Below are positions 1-9,068 of a stretch of 33,514 nucleotides of DNA, piece by piece (the first letter of the stretch is position 1; every line of letters starts with the position of its first letter). Position numbers and translations under genes: made by a program. The notes below the pieces were generated by a model that saw only the letters and a program-made list of their open reading frames with translations, searched no databases and was not told where the DNA came from. The stretch comes from Trueperaceae bacterium (lineage in GTDB: Bacteria; Deinococcota; Deinococci; Deinococcales; Trueperaceae). Location: the NCBI GenBank assembly GCA_013697735.1, contig JACCWH010000040.1, forward strand, positions 1 through 33,514. The letters are read 5' to 3'.

Positions 1-2
1 AG

Positions 3-89
3 CATGTGGTCCACTTCGCTGCCGCCGGCACCAGGCCCCTGACGGTCGACCGCGGCAGCGAAGAGAACCTCTGCAAGACCCTGAGCTGA
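3..89 (+). CDS. C-terminal end of an unidentified protein (partial)
   Basis: An open frame enters from the left edge and stops at TGA 87-89, giving 28 residues that begin HVVHFAAAG and end ENLCKTLS. It stops just before the convergent catalase gene, which is a typical gene layout. The composition looks protein-like, but the fragment is too short to assign a family, so no function is proposed. Confidence 0.3.
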   Translation, partial: HVVHFAAAGTRPLTVDRGSEENLCKTLS

Positions 90-103
90 CCTCGATCGGC
101 GGC

Positions 104-1669
104 TCAGACGCGGTCGGCGTACTCCTCGGTGAAGTCGGGGAGGGCGTCGAGCGACATGCCGAGGCCGTCGGCGACTCGCCGGCCGTACTCCTCGTCGCAC
201 TGCCTGAAGTGCCACACCATCCGCTCCTGGATCGACTTCTCGCACGACCCGAGCAAGGTGGTGAGGTTGAGGATCAGGTCGTCGCGCTCCCAGTCGTCCA
301 TGTCCTGGCGGAAACGCTTGCCGACCTGCCCGTAGGGGTTCTTGCGGTCGATGGCCTTCCGTTGCAGCGGCCCGGAGATCATCGGCTCGTAGTGCGGGCC
401 ACCGGCGGTGGCCTCGCGCAGCCCCGCTACGACGGACGGCTCGTAGTTGACGTGTGGATTTGACCCGACGTTGTCCCGGCCGGATGACATCTGGCCGCCG
501 GTCTGGTTCGTGTTGACCCGGACGTCCTCGCGCGGCGCGTTGACCGGCAGCTGGAGGTAGTTCGGCCCGACCCGGTAGCGCTGGGTGTCGGAGTAGGAGA
601 ACGTCCGGCCGACCAGCATCTTGTCGTCGGAGAAGTCCAGCCCGGCGACCAGTACGCCGGTGCCGAACGCGACCTGCGCGTTCTCGTCGTGATGCGACGC
701 CACGTTGCGGTTGAGCGTCATCATGCCTGCGGGCAGCAGCGGGAACGCGTCCTCCGGCCACATCTTGGTGTCATCGAGCGGGTCGAAGTCGAGCTCGGGG
801 TGCTCCTCGTCGCTCATGACCTGGACGAACAGCTCCCACCTGGGAAAGTCGCCGCGCTCGATCGCCTCGTAGATGTCCTTGGAGGCGTGCCCGAGGTCGG
901 AGGCCTGGATCGCGTCGGCCTGCGCCTGGGTGAGGGACTCCAGGCCCTGCTGGGTCTTCCAGTGGTACTTGACCAGGACGCCCTCACCCGCCGCGTTGAC
1001 CATCTTGTAGGTGTTGACGCCGAACCCGTCCATGTGCCGGTAGTCCTTCGGGATGCCCCGCGGCCCGAACAGGAACGAGAGCATGTGCATGCTCTCCGGC
1101 GTCTGGCTCATGAAGTCGAAGATGCGGTTCGGCTCCTGGCGGAACGTGACGGGATCGGGTTTGAGGGAGTGGATCACGTCGGGGAACTTGATGGCATCAC
1201 GGATGAAGAAGACTGCGAGATTGTTGCCTACCAGATCCCAGTTGCCGTCTTCGGTGTAGAACTTGACCGCGAATCCACGTGGGTCGCGCGCCACTTCGGA
1301 GGAGTCGCGCCCGCCGATCACGGTGGAGAAGCGGATGGCGAGCGGCGTCTTCTTGCCCTGCTCTTGGAAGAGCTTCGCTCGGGTGTACGTGCTCGCCGGT
1401 TCGTCACCGATCGTCCCGGTCGCCTCGAACTCGCCGTAGCAGACGAAGCCGCGCGCGTGCACGACTCGCTCCGGGATGCGCTCTCGGTCGAAGTGCGTGA
1501 TCTTCTCGAGGAAGTGGTAGTTCTCCAGCGTCGCCGGACCGCGAGCGCCGACCGTGCGCTGGCTCTGGTTGTCGTGGACGGGGTGTCCCTGGCGCGTCGT
1601 CAGGGTGCGCTCCGCTTCGCCGTCGCCGCTTGCACCGTCCTTCTTCGATCGCGTGTCGTTGTCGTCCAT
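104..1669 (-). CDS. Monofunctional haem catalase
   Basis: Cytoplasmic small-subunit haem catalase of 521 residues that splits hydrogen peroxide into water and oxygen. The distal catalytic His is His71 in the VVHARG motif, and the distal Asn is about residue 143 in [10 protein letters not shown]. The proximal haem-ligand Tyr is Tyr359 in [12 protein letters not shown]. The long N-terminal arm typical of the fold is present, and the length fits a small-subunit enzyme rather than the roughly 700-residue class with a C-terminal flavodoxin-like domain. The ATG at 1669 is supported by a GGAGG six bases upstream. It diverges from the topoisomerase gene across 143 bases that hold a possible -10 box and a 12-base palindrome. 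No key residue appears to be missing. Confidence 0.97.
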   Translation of the reverse strand: MDDNDTRSKKDGASGDGEAERTLTTRQGHPVHDNQSQRTVGARGPATLENYHFLEKITHFDRERIPERVVHARGFVCYGEFEATGTIGDEPASTYTRAKLFQEQGKKTPLAIRFSTVIGGRDSSEVARDPRGFAVKFYTEDGNWDLVGNNLAVFFIRDAIKFPDVIHSLKPDPVTFRQEPNRIFDFMSQTPESMHMLSFLFGPRGIPKDYRHMDGFGVNTYKMVNAAGEGVLVKYHWKTQQGLESLTQAQADAIQASDLGHASKDIYEAIERGDFPRWELFVQVMSDEEHPELDFDPLDDTKMWPEDAFPLLPAGMMTLNRNVASHHDENAQVAFGTGVLVAGLDFSDDKMLVGRTFSYSDTQRYRVGPNYLQLPVNAPREDVRVNTNQTGGQMSSGRDNVGSNPHVNYEPSVVAGLREATAGGPHYEPMISGPLQRKAIDRKNPYGQVGKRFRQDMDDWERDDLILNLTTLLGSCEKSIQERMVWHFRQCDEEYGRRVADGLGMSLDALPDFTEEYADRV

Positions 1670-1691
1670 GGTGGGCCTCCGCTCCGCGCGA

Positions 1692-1719
1692 CGGCGTACG
1701 CCGCGACGCTGCCATTATG
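1692..1719 (-). promoter_or_regulatory. Candidate catalase promoter and palindromic operator
   Basis: Reading leftwards, CATAAT (1719-1714) resembles a -10 box. It is followed at once by the perfect 12-base palindrome CGGCGTACGCCG (1692-1703), ending 22 bases before the catalase start codon. A palindrome around the predicted transcription start is a usual place for a repressor site or a leader hairpin. No good -35 box is visible, so this is a candidate only. Confidence 0.35.
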
Positions 1720-1812
1720 TCAGGCTCGGCGGCGCGACACCGTGCCGTGCCCTGCCGCATCAGCCGCAGTTGACCACGACAGGCGACCGGAACGGGTGCT
1801 AGAACGATCCGG

Positions 1813-2910
1813 ATGACGCCGCAACGCGAGATGAGCGAACGACAGGACATCGGGGATCGGCAGGAGGCGCATCGCTCGGCGGCACGCGACGCCCGCCTCC
1901 GCTACGTGGGCGAGCACGAGCGGGGCTTCACGCGCCGGCGCCACGGCCGCGGCTTCGGGTACGGCGACACGCGCGGGGAGCGGGTGACCGATCCCGAGGA
2001 GCGGGAGCGGCTGACGGCGCTGGTGATCCCACCGGCTTGGAACGACGTCTGGATCTGCCGCGATGTACGCGGGCACATCCAGGCGACGGGTCGGGACGAG
2101 GCGGGGCGCAAGCAGTACATCTACCACCCGCGTTGGCACGAGATCCGGGACCGCGCCAAATTCGAGCACCTCGTCGCGTTCGGTACGTCGCTCCCGGCGA
2201 TTCGGCGCCGGCTGCGGCGCGACCTGCGCGACGACCTCCTCAGCCGTCGGCGACTGATCGCGGCGATCGTCAAGCTGATGGACGCGACGTTGATCCGCGT
2301 CGGGAACGCGACGTACGCGCGCGCGAACGGCTCTTTCGGACTCACGACGCTGCGCGAGGAGCACGTCCGCGCGAACGGGGACGAGATCGTGTTCGACTTC
2401 GTCGGCAAGGGCGGGACGCGCCACGAGCTCAGCGTGCGCGACGAGGAGTTGGCGGCGATCGTCAGGTCGTGCCAGGAGATCCCGGGGCACGAGCTCTTCC
2501 ACTACCTGGATGCGGAGGGGGTCCCGCGCACGGTCGACTCGAGCGACGTGAACGACTACCTCCGGAGTGTGACGGAGCGCGACGTGACGGCGAAGGATTT
2601 CCGCACGTGGGGCGGCACCGTGCTCACGGCGCGGGCGCTCCACGCGCAGCGCGATGCTGCGTCGCTCACCGCGCGCAAGCGGAGCGTGGTGGCGTCGATC
2701 CGTGAGGTGGCCGGCACGCTCGGGAACACGCCCGCCGTCTGTCGGCGGGCGTACGTCCACCCGTTGGTGATCGAGCACTACCTCGAGGGCTCGTTCCACG
2801 ATGACTACGATCGCGCCCTCGAGGTGGCGCGCAGGAGGCGACCGAGGGAGCTGCGCCTGCACGAGGCTGCGGCCCTCGGCTACCTCGAGCGCGCGGCGGC
2901 GCGGCCCTGA
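1813..2910 (+). CDS. DNA topoisomerase IB (poxvirus-like bacterial type)
   Basis: Type IB topoisomerase of 365 residues that relaxes supercoils by nicking one strand through a 3'-phosphotyrosine intermediate, without ATP. The N-terminal DNA-binding domain carries IPPAW and ATGRDEAGRKQY. The catalytic domain has the family blocks RVGNATYARANGSFG and FRTWGGT, and the nucleophile Tyr314 lies in CRRAYVHP. The length fits the short bacterial form. The ATG at 1813 has no clear ribosome site, and an in-frame ATG at 1831 would remove six residues. It diverges from the catalase gene. A methyltransferase remnant starts 28 bases after its stop codon. Confidence 0.95.
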   Translation: MTPQREMSERQDIGDRQEAHRSAARDARLRYVGEHERGFTRRRHGRGFGYGDTRGERVTDPEERERLTALVIPPAWNDVWICRDVRGHIQATGRDEAGRKQYIYHPRWHEIRDRAKFEHLVAFGTSLPAIRRRLRRDLRDDLLSRRRLIAAIVKLMDATLIRVGNATYARANGSFGLTTLREEHVRANGDEIVFDFVGKGGTRHELSVRDEELAAIVRSCQEIPGHELFHYLDAEGVPRTVDSSDVNDYLRSVTERDVTAKDFRTWGGTVLTARALHAQRDAASLTARKRSVVASIREVAGTLGNTPAVCRRAYVHPLVIEHYLEGSFHDDYDRALEVARRRRPRELRLHEAAALGYLERAAARP

Positions 2911-2938
2911 CGGTGCGCACGACCCGTAGCCTGCAGCG

Positions 2939-3208
2939 ATGGAGCATGCCGACGCGCTCGACCTCATCCGCGCCGCGATCGCGCCTCGCGGTGGACGCTG
3001 GGCCGATCTCGGCGCCGGGGGCGGACGCTTCACCCTCGCACTCGCCGAACTCCTCGGGCCGGAGGGCGAGGTCCACGCGGTCGACCTCGACCCAGGCGTC
3101 GAGCGGCTCGCGCGCGCGCCCTCGGAGGTGGCCGCCAGTATCATCGCCCACGTCGGCGATTTCTCGCGGGACCTGGGTCAGGGAGCTTCTGCAAGCTCCG
3201 ACACGTAG
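2939..3208 (+). pseudogene. Truncated SAM-dependent methyltransferase
   Basis: The 89 residues begin like a class I SAM methyltransferase. An N-terminal helix is followed by the glycine-rich SAM site WADLGAGGGRFT (about residues 22-33) and the acidic second strand VHAVDLDPG. The coding stretch then runs into GASASSDT and a stop just after the third strand (VGDFSRDLG). The substrate-binding half expected in a family of roughly 180-200 residues or more is missing. Its last 31 bases overlap the 3' end of the opposite-strand exported protein gene, as if the second half had been replaced. A TAGCCT six bases before the ATG could be a -10 box for a leaderless message. Any product is probably inactive. 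Confidence 0.7.
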
Positions 3209-3624
3209 AGGAGGGTCACCGCTCGCGTCGGGTGTGGCGCGAGCACGATGAGGTAGCGCTGGCCCGTCACCACGAGGCGCCACGTCGCGTACGCGAGGTT
3301 GCGCGCCGTTTGCCACGCCCCTTCGCGTTCCGTCCCGTCGAACACCTGCTCGTCGAGGCGGTCGAGCCACTCGATGGCGGTGCCGAGTTCGGTCGGGATG
3401 CGAGCACACCCGGGGTCGCTGCGCTCCTCGACCTCGGTGACCGGACACGGCTCCAGGGCGTACCAACCGGTGGTCGCGATCGCTTCGGCCATGAAGCGGG
3501 CGCTGCGGCGCTCGACGTCGTCCACACGCTCAGTCTGCGCGACGGCGACGGCGCCGAGGGCGAGCAGGGCCACCACGATGGTGCACGTGCGGAATCGGGG
3601 CTTCGTTCGCGTTCGGTCGAACAT
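3178..3624 (-). CDS. Small exported protein of unknown function
   Basis: A 148-residue protein with a typical signal peptide: basic start (FDRTRTKPRFR), hydrophobic core (TIVVALLALGAVAVA), and likely cleavage after AVA before QTERVDD. The mature part is about 120 residues, mixed in charge, with only two Cys (in PCPV and GCAR) that could form a disulfide outside the cytoplasm. The ending, RYLIVLAPHPTRAVTLLYVSE, looks like two beta strands. The ATG at 3624 is chosen because a GAGGGGG sequence lies just upstream and the signal peptide starts there, although the frame stays open further 5'. Its 3' end overlaps the methyltransferase remnant. I recognise no family. Confidence 0.65.
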   Translation of the reverse strand: MFDRTRTKPRFRTCTIVVALLALGAVAVAQTERVDDVERRSARFMAEAIATTGWYALEPCPVTEVEERSDPGCARIPTELGTAIEWLDRLDEQVFDGTEREGAWQTARNLAYATWRLVVTGQRYLIVLAPHPTRAVTLLYVSELAEAP

Positions 3625-3833
3625 GATCCCCCTCGGGCCGGTCCGTTTCGTGATGCGGCCGAACACCACGACACCATCGCGTCGCTGCGCTGCGCAGCCG
3701 AGTCCCTCACACGTCCCCGATCCGTGCGTGGTCCGTCGGCAGGGCGTCGGCACGCGATCCCGGCGACGATCGCGGTGAGGCACGACGCCCGGGGGCTCGC
3801 TCAGCGCGTGGATCAGAGCCCGGACGTGCCTGG

Positions 3834-3839
3834 TACGGT
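3834..3839 (+). promoter_or_regulatory. Candidate -10 box for the epimerase gene
   Basis: TACGGT fits the TANNNT pattern of a -10 box and lies 16 bases before the epimerase ATG at 3856, just ahead of its GGGAGGAAGG ribosome site. No convincing -35 box is seen. The rest of the 231-base divergent gap (3625-3855) shows nothing else I can assign. Confidence 0.25.
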
Positions 3840-3855
3840 TCACGCGGGAGGAAGG

Positions 3856-4839
3856 ATGCCGACGCTGATCACGGGTGGAGCCGGGTTCCTCGGCCTCAAT
3901 CTGAGCGAGGCGTTGCTCACGAGGGGCGACGAGGTGGTGGTGTTCGACGCGACCGACGTACTTCCCGAAGCGGCACGCCGACGCTTCGAGGCGCTCCCGG
4001 GCTCACTCGAGGCACGTCGGGGGGACGTGACGGATCGCGCCGCGCTCGAGGCCGTGGTGCGCGACCACCGTGTCGACCGCGTGATCCACGCCGCCGCCAT
4101 CACGCCCGGCCCAGAGCGCGAGGTACGAGACGCTCGACGCATCGTCGAGGTCAACCTCATGGGGACGCTCGCCATGATCGAGGTGGCTGTCGCCCACGAC
4201 GTCTCCCGCTTCGTCTACCCGAGCTCCGCATCGGTCTATGGTGCCAACGCCTTCGATCACGACGAGCTCGACGAGGTGCGCACGCCGCCCGTTCCGAACG
4301 CGTTCTACGCCATCGGCAAGTACGCTGCCGAGCGCGCGGTGGCGCGCGCGGCCGAGATCTGGGGCTTGCCGGCCGTGGTCGCTCGCGTCGGTGCGGCCTT
4401 CGGGCCCTGGGAGCGCGATACGGGTGTGCGGGACACGCTCAGCGCACCGATGCGCACCCTCCGCGCCGCCCTCCGGGGCGAGGAGGTGGTGTTGCCGCGT
4501 CCCGGCCCGCGCGACTGGATCTACTCGCGTGACGTCGCGGCGGCTCTGATCGCCCTGCTCGACGCTCCGACGCTCGCGCACGCTCTCTACAACGTCAGCG
4601 CCGGCCGGCGCTGGACCGTCGCGCAGTGGTGCGATCGGCTGGCTGCCGCGTATCCCGACTTCAGGTACTCGATCGATCCGGCTCCCGGTGCCGCCACGGT
4701 CGAGTTCGGTCCCCGTGACCGCGCTCCCCTCCGCATCGAGCGGCTCACCGAACTGATGCAGCCGTCGTACGGTCTCGAAGCCGCGTTCGACGACTACCGA
4801 GCTTGGGTCGACGGCGTCGACGATTTCTGGATGCGGTGA
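3856..4839 (+). CDS. NAD-dependent epimerase/dehydratase (extended SDR)
   Basis: A 327-residue extended short-chain dehydrogenase/reductase that probably acts on a nucleotide sugar. The NAD-binding loop TGGAGFLG sits at the very N-terminus. The NNAG-like strand end is HAAAITPG, the catalytic Ser region is YPSSASVYG, and the catalytic pair Tyr/Lys is in YAIGK. The C-terminal part (WIYSRDVAAALIALLD, YNVSAGRRWTVAQ) matches the substrate domain of UDP-sugar epimerases. The ATG at 3856 follows GGGAGGAAGG, an excellent ribosome site, so the long open frame upstream of it is not used. The substrate cannot be read from the sequence. It stands alone, 120 bases before the ABC exporter pair. Confidence 0.88.
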   Translation: MPTLITGGAGFLGLNLSEALLTRGDEVVVFDATDVLPEAARRRFEALPGSLEARRGDVTDRAALEAVVRDHRVDRVIHAAAITPGPEREVRDARRIVEVNLMGTLAMIEVAVAHDVSRFVYPSSASVYGANAFDHDELDEVRTPPVPNAFYAIGKYAAERAVARAAEIWGLPAVVARVGAAFGPWERDTGVRDTLSAPMRTLRAALRGEEVVLPRPGPRDWIYSRDVAAALIALLDAPTLAHALYNVSAGRRWTVAQWCDRLAAAYPDFRYSIDPAPGAATVEFGPRDRAPLRIERLTELMQPSYGLEAAFDDYRAWVDGVDDFWMR

Positions 4840-4959
4840 CGGAGGTGAACCCACCCATCGGCGGATCGTGGACGTCGTGTCCGCCCGCGCCGGTAGGCTT
4901 TCGACTCGGATACACTGCGCCTTGCCTTCGTCCGTAAGGGACCCGAGGAGCGATCGAAC

Positions 4960-6756
4960 GTGGCAGTCGAAACCATCCGCGCCGCAACCGGAAACGGCGA
5001 GTTCACGCTCACCGGGGCCGCAACCTACGACCGCCGCAACCCTCGCCGGTGGGTCGTGTCGCACCTCGTGCGCTACTGGCCGTTACTCGCGTTCTTCTTC
5101 GTCGGAACGGTGCTCGGAAGCGTCCTGTTCTCCGCGATTCCTCGCCTCGTGGGGGTCGGCTTCGACCTAGTGCTCGCGCCCGACGTCGACAGCGGTCGAT
5201 TGCTCACGCTGGCGCTTGCCCTGCTCGGCATCGGCGTTCTCCGTGGCGTCATCGACCTGGGATCGTCACTGACGATCGAGACGATCGGGCAGCGGCTCGA
5301 ACGGGACGCTCGTGAGGAGCTCTACCTCTCGCTGCTCGGGAAGAGCCAGACCTTCCACAATCGACAGCGTGTGGGCGACATCATGGCGCGCGCCAACAAC
5401 GACGTCCGGCAGCTCAATCCGATGATGAATCCCGGCGTCTCGCTCATCACGGAGTCGCTGCTGGGCCTCGTCACGCCGCTCGTGTTCATCGCCTTCCTCG
5501 ACCCCCGTCTCCTGCTGTCGCCGCTCGCCTTCGTGGTGGTGTTCGCGCTCGCCCTCCGGCAGTACATGCACCAGCTCAACCCCGTCTCGGGAGCCTTGCG
5601 GCGGCAGTTCGGACAACTCAATGCGAGCCTGAACGAGACCATCACCGGCATCGAGGTCGTGAAGTCGGTCGTACAGGAAGCGCAGGAGCGAGGAAAGTTC
5701 CGCCGCGAGGCGAGCGCGTTCCGCGACCTCTTCGTCCGTCAGGGCCTGGTGCAGGCACGCTACCTGCCGCTCCTCCTCCTCGGCTTCGCGCTCACCGCGG
5801 CGTTCGCGCACGGCGTATCGCTCGTCTCGCAGGGTGAACTGAGCACCGGGGAGCTCGTGGCGTACATGGGGCTGATGGGTGTGCTCCGTTTCCCGGCGTT
5901 CATCTCGATCTTCACGTTCTCGCTCGTCCAGCTCGGGCTCGCCGGCGCGGCGCGCATCCTCGAGCTCCTGCGCGCGGAGACCGAGATGGACGAGAATCCC
6001 GATGGACATGCGGCGCCGATCGCGGGTGAGATCGTGTTCGAGGGGGTGTCGTTCGCGTATGAGGGCGCCCCCGATGGCAAGTCGGTCCTCCGTGACCTGT
6101 CGTTCCGCGCTCGGCCGGGGCAGACCGTGGCGGTGGTCGGCCAGACGGGGTCGGGGAAGAGCACGCTCACGAAGTTGGTGAATCGAGCGTACGACGTCAC
6201 GTCGGGGCGCATCCTGATCGACGGCGTCGACATTCGGAAGTGGAATCTCGAGTCGCTCCGATCCCAGGTCTCCGTGATCGAGCAGGACGTCTTCCTGTTC
6301 TCCCGGAGCATCTTCGAGAACATCGGGTTCGGCTTGGGCGCGCAGGCGACACGTGAGCGGATCGTCGAGGCAGCACAGGCAGCGCAGGCGCACGATTTCA
6401 TCGAGAGCTTCGCTGAGGGGTATGCGACGGTCGTGGGCGAGCGGGGCGCCACGCTGTCCGGTGGTCAGCGGCAGCGCCTGGCGATCGCGCGGGCGCTGCT
6501 GACCGACCCCCGCGTCCTGATCCTCGACGACTCCACGAGCGCGGTCGACAGCGCCACCGAAGACGCCATCCAGCGCGCCATCAACGTCGTGCTCGAGGGG
6601 CGTACCACGCTCATGATCACGCATCGGTTGTCGCAGATCCGTCGCGCCGATCTGGTGTTGGTGCTGCACGGAGGGGAGCTCGTCGACCAGGGAACGCATC
6701 ACGAACTCCTCGAGCGCTGCGAGCTCTACGCGCGAATCTTCGCGAGGTACGACTGA
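4960..6756 (+). CDS. ABC exporter half-transporter, subunit A (degenerate catalytic site)
   Basis: A 598-residue fused membrane and ATPase subunit of a type IV ABC exporter. Six membrane helices span about residues 30-330. In the ATPase domain, Walker A is GQTGSGKS (394-401), the signature is a canonical LSGGQ (499-503), Walker B is VLILDD and the switch His is in THRLS. The residue after the Walker B Asp, normally the catalytic Glu, is Asp524, as in the non-catalytic half of heterodimeric exporters such as TmrAB. Translation starts at GTG 4960, set by GAGGAG nine bases upstream. The stop overlaps the next gene's ATG by one base, so the two chains are probably made together. The exported substrate is unknown (drug, lipid or peptide). 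Confidence 0.95.
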   Translation: MAVETIRAATGNGEFTLTGAATYDRRNPRRWVVSHLVRYWPLLAFFFVGTVLGSVLFSAIPRLVGVGFDLVLAPDVDSGRLLTLALALLGIGVLRGVIDLGSSLTIETIGQRLERDAREELYLSLLGKSQTFHNRQRVGDIMARANNDVRQLNPMMNPGVSLITESLLGLVTPLVFIAFLDPRLLLSPLAFVVVFALALRQYMHQLNPVSGALRRQFGQLNASLNETITGIEVVKSVVQEAQERGKFRREASAFRDLFVRQGLVQARYLPLLLLGFALTAAFAHGVSLVSQGELSTGELVAYMGLMGVLRFPAFISIFTFSLVQLGLAGAARILELLRAETEMDENPDGHAAPIAGEIVFEGVSFAYEGAPDGKSVLRDLSFRARPGQTVAVVGQTGSGKSTLTKLVNRAYDVTSGRILIDGVDIRKWNLESLRSQVSVIEQDVFLFSRSIFENIGFGLGAQATRERIVEAAQAAQAHDFIESFAEGYATVVGERGATLSGGQRQRLAIARALLTDPRVLILDDSTSAVDSATEDAIQRAINVVLEGRTTLMITHRLSQIRRADLVLVLHGGELVDQGTHHELLERCELYARIFARYD

Positions 6757-8591
6757 TGGGCTTCGTGATGGAGGGACTCGCGGCCGAAGCCTACGACCGC
6801 GAATATAGCGATCGCCAGCTGATCACGCGCATCGCGCGGTACTTCCGGCCCAACACATCGATCATGCTCGTGGTCGCGCTCACGGTGTTCCTCGCGGCCG
6901 TGCTCGACGCGGTCCTGCCTGTCCTGATCTCGGCGGGTATCGACCGGCTCGCCGACGTGGCCCGGGTGGGCGGAGACGTCTGGGAGGGTACGACGTGGAT
7001 CGTCACCGCGATCCTCGTGGCGGGGGCGCTGTCGTGGACGTTCAACTTCTTCCGGCAGTGGCTCACGGCGCGCGCCGTGGGCGACGTGGTGCTGGCGTTG
7101 CGCACCGACGCCTTCGACGCCGTGCTGGCACGCGACATGTCGTTCTACGACGAGTTCGCCACGGGGCGCATCGTGAGCCGCGTCACCTCCGACACGCAGG
7201 ACTTCTCGAACGTGGTGACGCTCACCCTCAACCTCGTGAGTCAGCTCCTGCAGGTGGGGATCCTCGTGGGCGTCCTGTTCGTGATCGACGTGCGGTTGGC
7301 GCTCATCGCGCTCACGATCGCACCCCCGATCGTCGCGATCGCCCTCGGCTTCCGACGCGTCGCACGGCGCACCACGCAACAGGCCCGGCGCGTGCTCGCC
7401 GACGTGAACGCCAACGTGCAGGAGTCCGTGACGGGGATCTCGGTCGCGAAGGCGTTTCGCCAGGAGCGAGCGATTTTCGACGAGTTCCAGCGCGTGAACG
7501 CGCAATCGTACTCGCTCAACCTCCGGCAGGGCTTCGTCTTCTCGTCGATCTTCCCGATCCTCACCTCCGTGGCGGGCATCGGCACGGTGCTCGTCGTCTA
7601 CTTCGGGGGTCTCGGTGTGCTCGACGGCAGCGTGACGCCCGGCGGCTGGTTCCTCTTCGTGCAGGTGGTGGGGCTCTTCTGGTTCCCGCTCACGAGTATC
7701 GCGTCGTTCTGGAGTCAGTTCCAGCAGGGGCTCTCCGCGAGCGAGCGCGTGTTCGCGCTCATCGACGCCGAACCACGGGTGGTGCAGATCGACGGAGACG
7801 AGGTCGAAGGGCTCTCCGGTCGCATCGAGTTCGAGCGCGTCGACTTCCGGTATACGGATCAGGAGCAAGTACTCGCTGGCTTCGAGCTCACCATCCCGGC
7901 GGGGCAGACGGTCGCGCTCGTGGGCCACACTGGGGCGGGCAAGTCGAGCCTCGGCAAGCTCGTCGCGCGCTTCTACGAGTTCCAGGGAGGCCGATTGCTG
8001 ATCGACGGGCGCGACATCCGCACGCTCGACCTCGACTCGTACCGGCGGCACCTCGGCATCGTCCAGCAGACGCCCTTCCTCTTCGGCGGCACGGTACGCG
8101 ACAACATCCGCTACAGCCGCATGGACGCCGCCGACGACGAGGTCGTGCGCGTCGCAGCGCGCATCGGCGGTGGCGACTGGCTCGAAGCGTTGCCGCACGG
8201 CCTCGACACCGAAGTGGGCGAGGGGGGGCGCGGGGTATCGATGGGGCAGCGCCAGCTCGTGGCGATGGCGCGCGTGCTCCTCCAGAACCCGAGCATCCTC
8301 ATCCTCGACGAGGCGACGGCCAGCGTCGACCCGCTCACCGAGGCGCAGATCCAGGAGGGGCTCGAGGTGGTGCTGGACGGTCGGACCGCGATCGTGATCG
8401 CCCATCGGCTCTCCACCATCCGCAGCGCGGATCGGATCCTGGTGCTGCGCCGTGGCGCGGTCATCGAAGACGGCTCACACGACGAACTGCTCGATCGCGG
8501 TGGACACTACGCCGAGCTCTTCCAAACCTACTTCCGTCATCAATCTCCGGACTACGACCCCGACGCCGCGCCCCGTCCGCAGGTGCCATGA
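6756..8591 (+). CDS. ABC exporter half-transporter, subunit B (catalytic)
   Basis: A 611-residue partner of the preceding subunit, with six membrane helices (about 35-320) followed by an ATPase domain. Walker A is GHTGAGKS (390-397). The signature is degenerate, VSMGQ (494-498) in place of LSGGQ. Walker B is ILILDEATAS with the catalytic Glu519 intact, and the switch His is in AHRLS. This is the mirror image of subunit A, so the heterodimer should have one working and one silent ATP site. The N-terminus has a longer soluble stretch (AAEAYDREYSDRQL) before the first helix. The ATG at 6756 overlaps the upstream stop in TGATG. The family includes TmrA/TmrB, BmrC/BmrD and TM287/288. Confidence 0.95.
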   Translation: MGFVMEGLAAEAYDREYSDRQLITRIARYFRPNTSIMLVVALTVFLAAVLDAVLPVLISAGIDRLADVARVGGDVWEGTTWIVTAILVAGALSWTFNFFRQWLTARAVGDVVLALRTDAFDAVLARDMSFYDEFATGRIVSRVTSDTQDFSNVVTLTLNLVSQLLQVGILVGVLFVIDVRLALIALTIAPPIVAIALGFRRVARRTTQQARRVLADVNANVQESVTGISVAKAFRQERAIFDEFQRVNAQSYSLNLRQGFVFSSIFPILTSVAGIGTVLVVYFGGLGVLDGSVTPGGWFLFVQVVGLFWFPLTSIASFWSQFQQGLSASERVFALIDAEPRVVQIDGDEVEGLSGRIEFERVDFRYTDQEQVLAGFELTIPAGQTVALVGHTGAGKSSLGKLVARFYEFQGGRLLIDGRDIRTLDLDSYRRHLGIVQQTPFLFGGTVRDNIRYSRMDAADDEVVRVAARIGGGDWLEALPHGLDTEVGEGGRGVSMGQRQLVAMARVLLQNPSILILDEATASVDPLTEAQIQEGLEVVLDGRTAIVIAHRLSTIRSADRILVLRRGAVIEDGSHDELLDRGGHYAELFQTYFRHQSPDYDPDAAPRPQVP

Positions 8592-8619
8592 CGATGGTGC
8601 AGCCGGCGGGGAACGTGCG

Positions 8620-9033
8620 TCAAGGGACCGCCGACTCGACCACCAGCGTGAAGGTCGTCTGCCTCGTGACGGGGATGAGGTTGATGCCTTGGCTCACGGC
8701 CTCCACCCCGATGCCTTCGTAGGTGCCTGGGGCGACGTTCGACGCGACGGCGATACCCCAGTCGCTGCGCGTGAAGACCGTGATCGGATTCGGGTTCGCG
8801 CTCACGCCGACGGGCGCGCTCACGAGTCGCACCGACACCGCCGAGAGCGTGATCCCGGTGAGCGGCTTGATGATCACGCGGACGTTCACGTCGCTGCCGG
8901 CTTCGACCGTTACCACCTGGGGTTCGATGACGAATTCGAACATCGCGAGCAACTGCCCCGCAGCGAGCTCGCAACCCGATAGGACTCCGAGCACCACCAG
9001 CAGCGCTCCGACGCGAGCGAGTTTATTCACCAT
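8620..9033 (-). CDS. Predicted lipoprotein with beta-rich domain
   Basis: A 137-residue lipoprotein. The signal peptide ends in a clear lipobox, LSGC, with Cys21 as the acylated residue, so the protein is membrane-anchored and faces outward. The rest is rich in alternating Val/Thr strands (VVTVEAGSDVNVRVIIKP, TTFTLVVESA) without Cys or obvious catalytic residues, like a single immunoglobulin-like sandwich. The ATG at 9033 has a perfect AGGAGG seven bases upstream. It is convergent with the exporter operon and diverges from the aldolase, with which it shares the symmetric region at 9069-9110. The function is unknown; a structural or binding role is a guess. Confidence 0.75.
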   Translation of the reverse strand: MVNKLARVGALLVVLGVLSGCELAAGQLLAMFEFVIEPQVVTVEAGSDVNVRVIIKPLTGITLSAVSVRLVSAPVGVSANPNPITVFTRSDWGIAVASNVAPGTYEGIGVEAVSQGINLIPVTRQTTFTLVVESAVP

Positions 9034-9068
9034 GCAGGTTCCTCCTACGGTTCGGTTGCGGTCGTAGG

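Noticed and set aside
1715-1722. TTATGTCA in the catalase promoter resembling half of the Deinococcus radiation/desiccation response motif
   Set aside because: The second half (TGACATAA) is absent after it; the half-site coincides with the -10-like box and may be chance.
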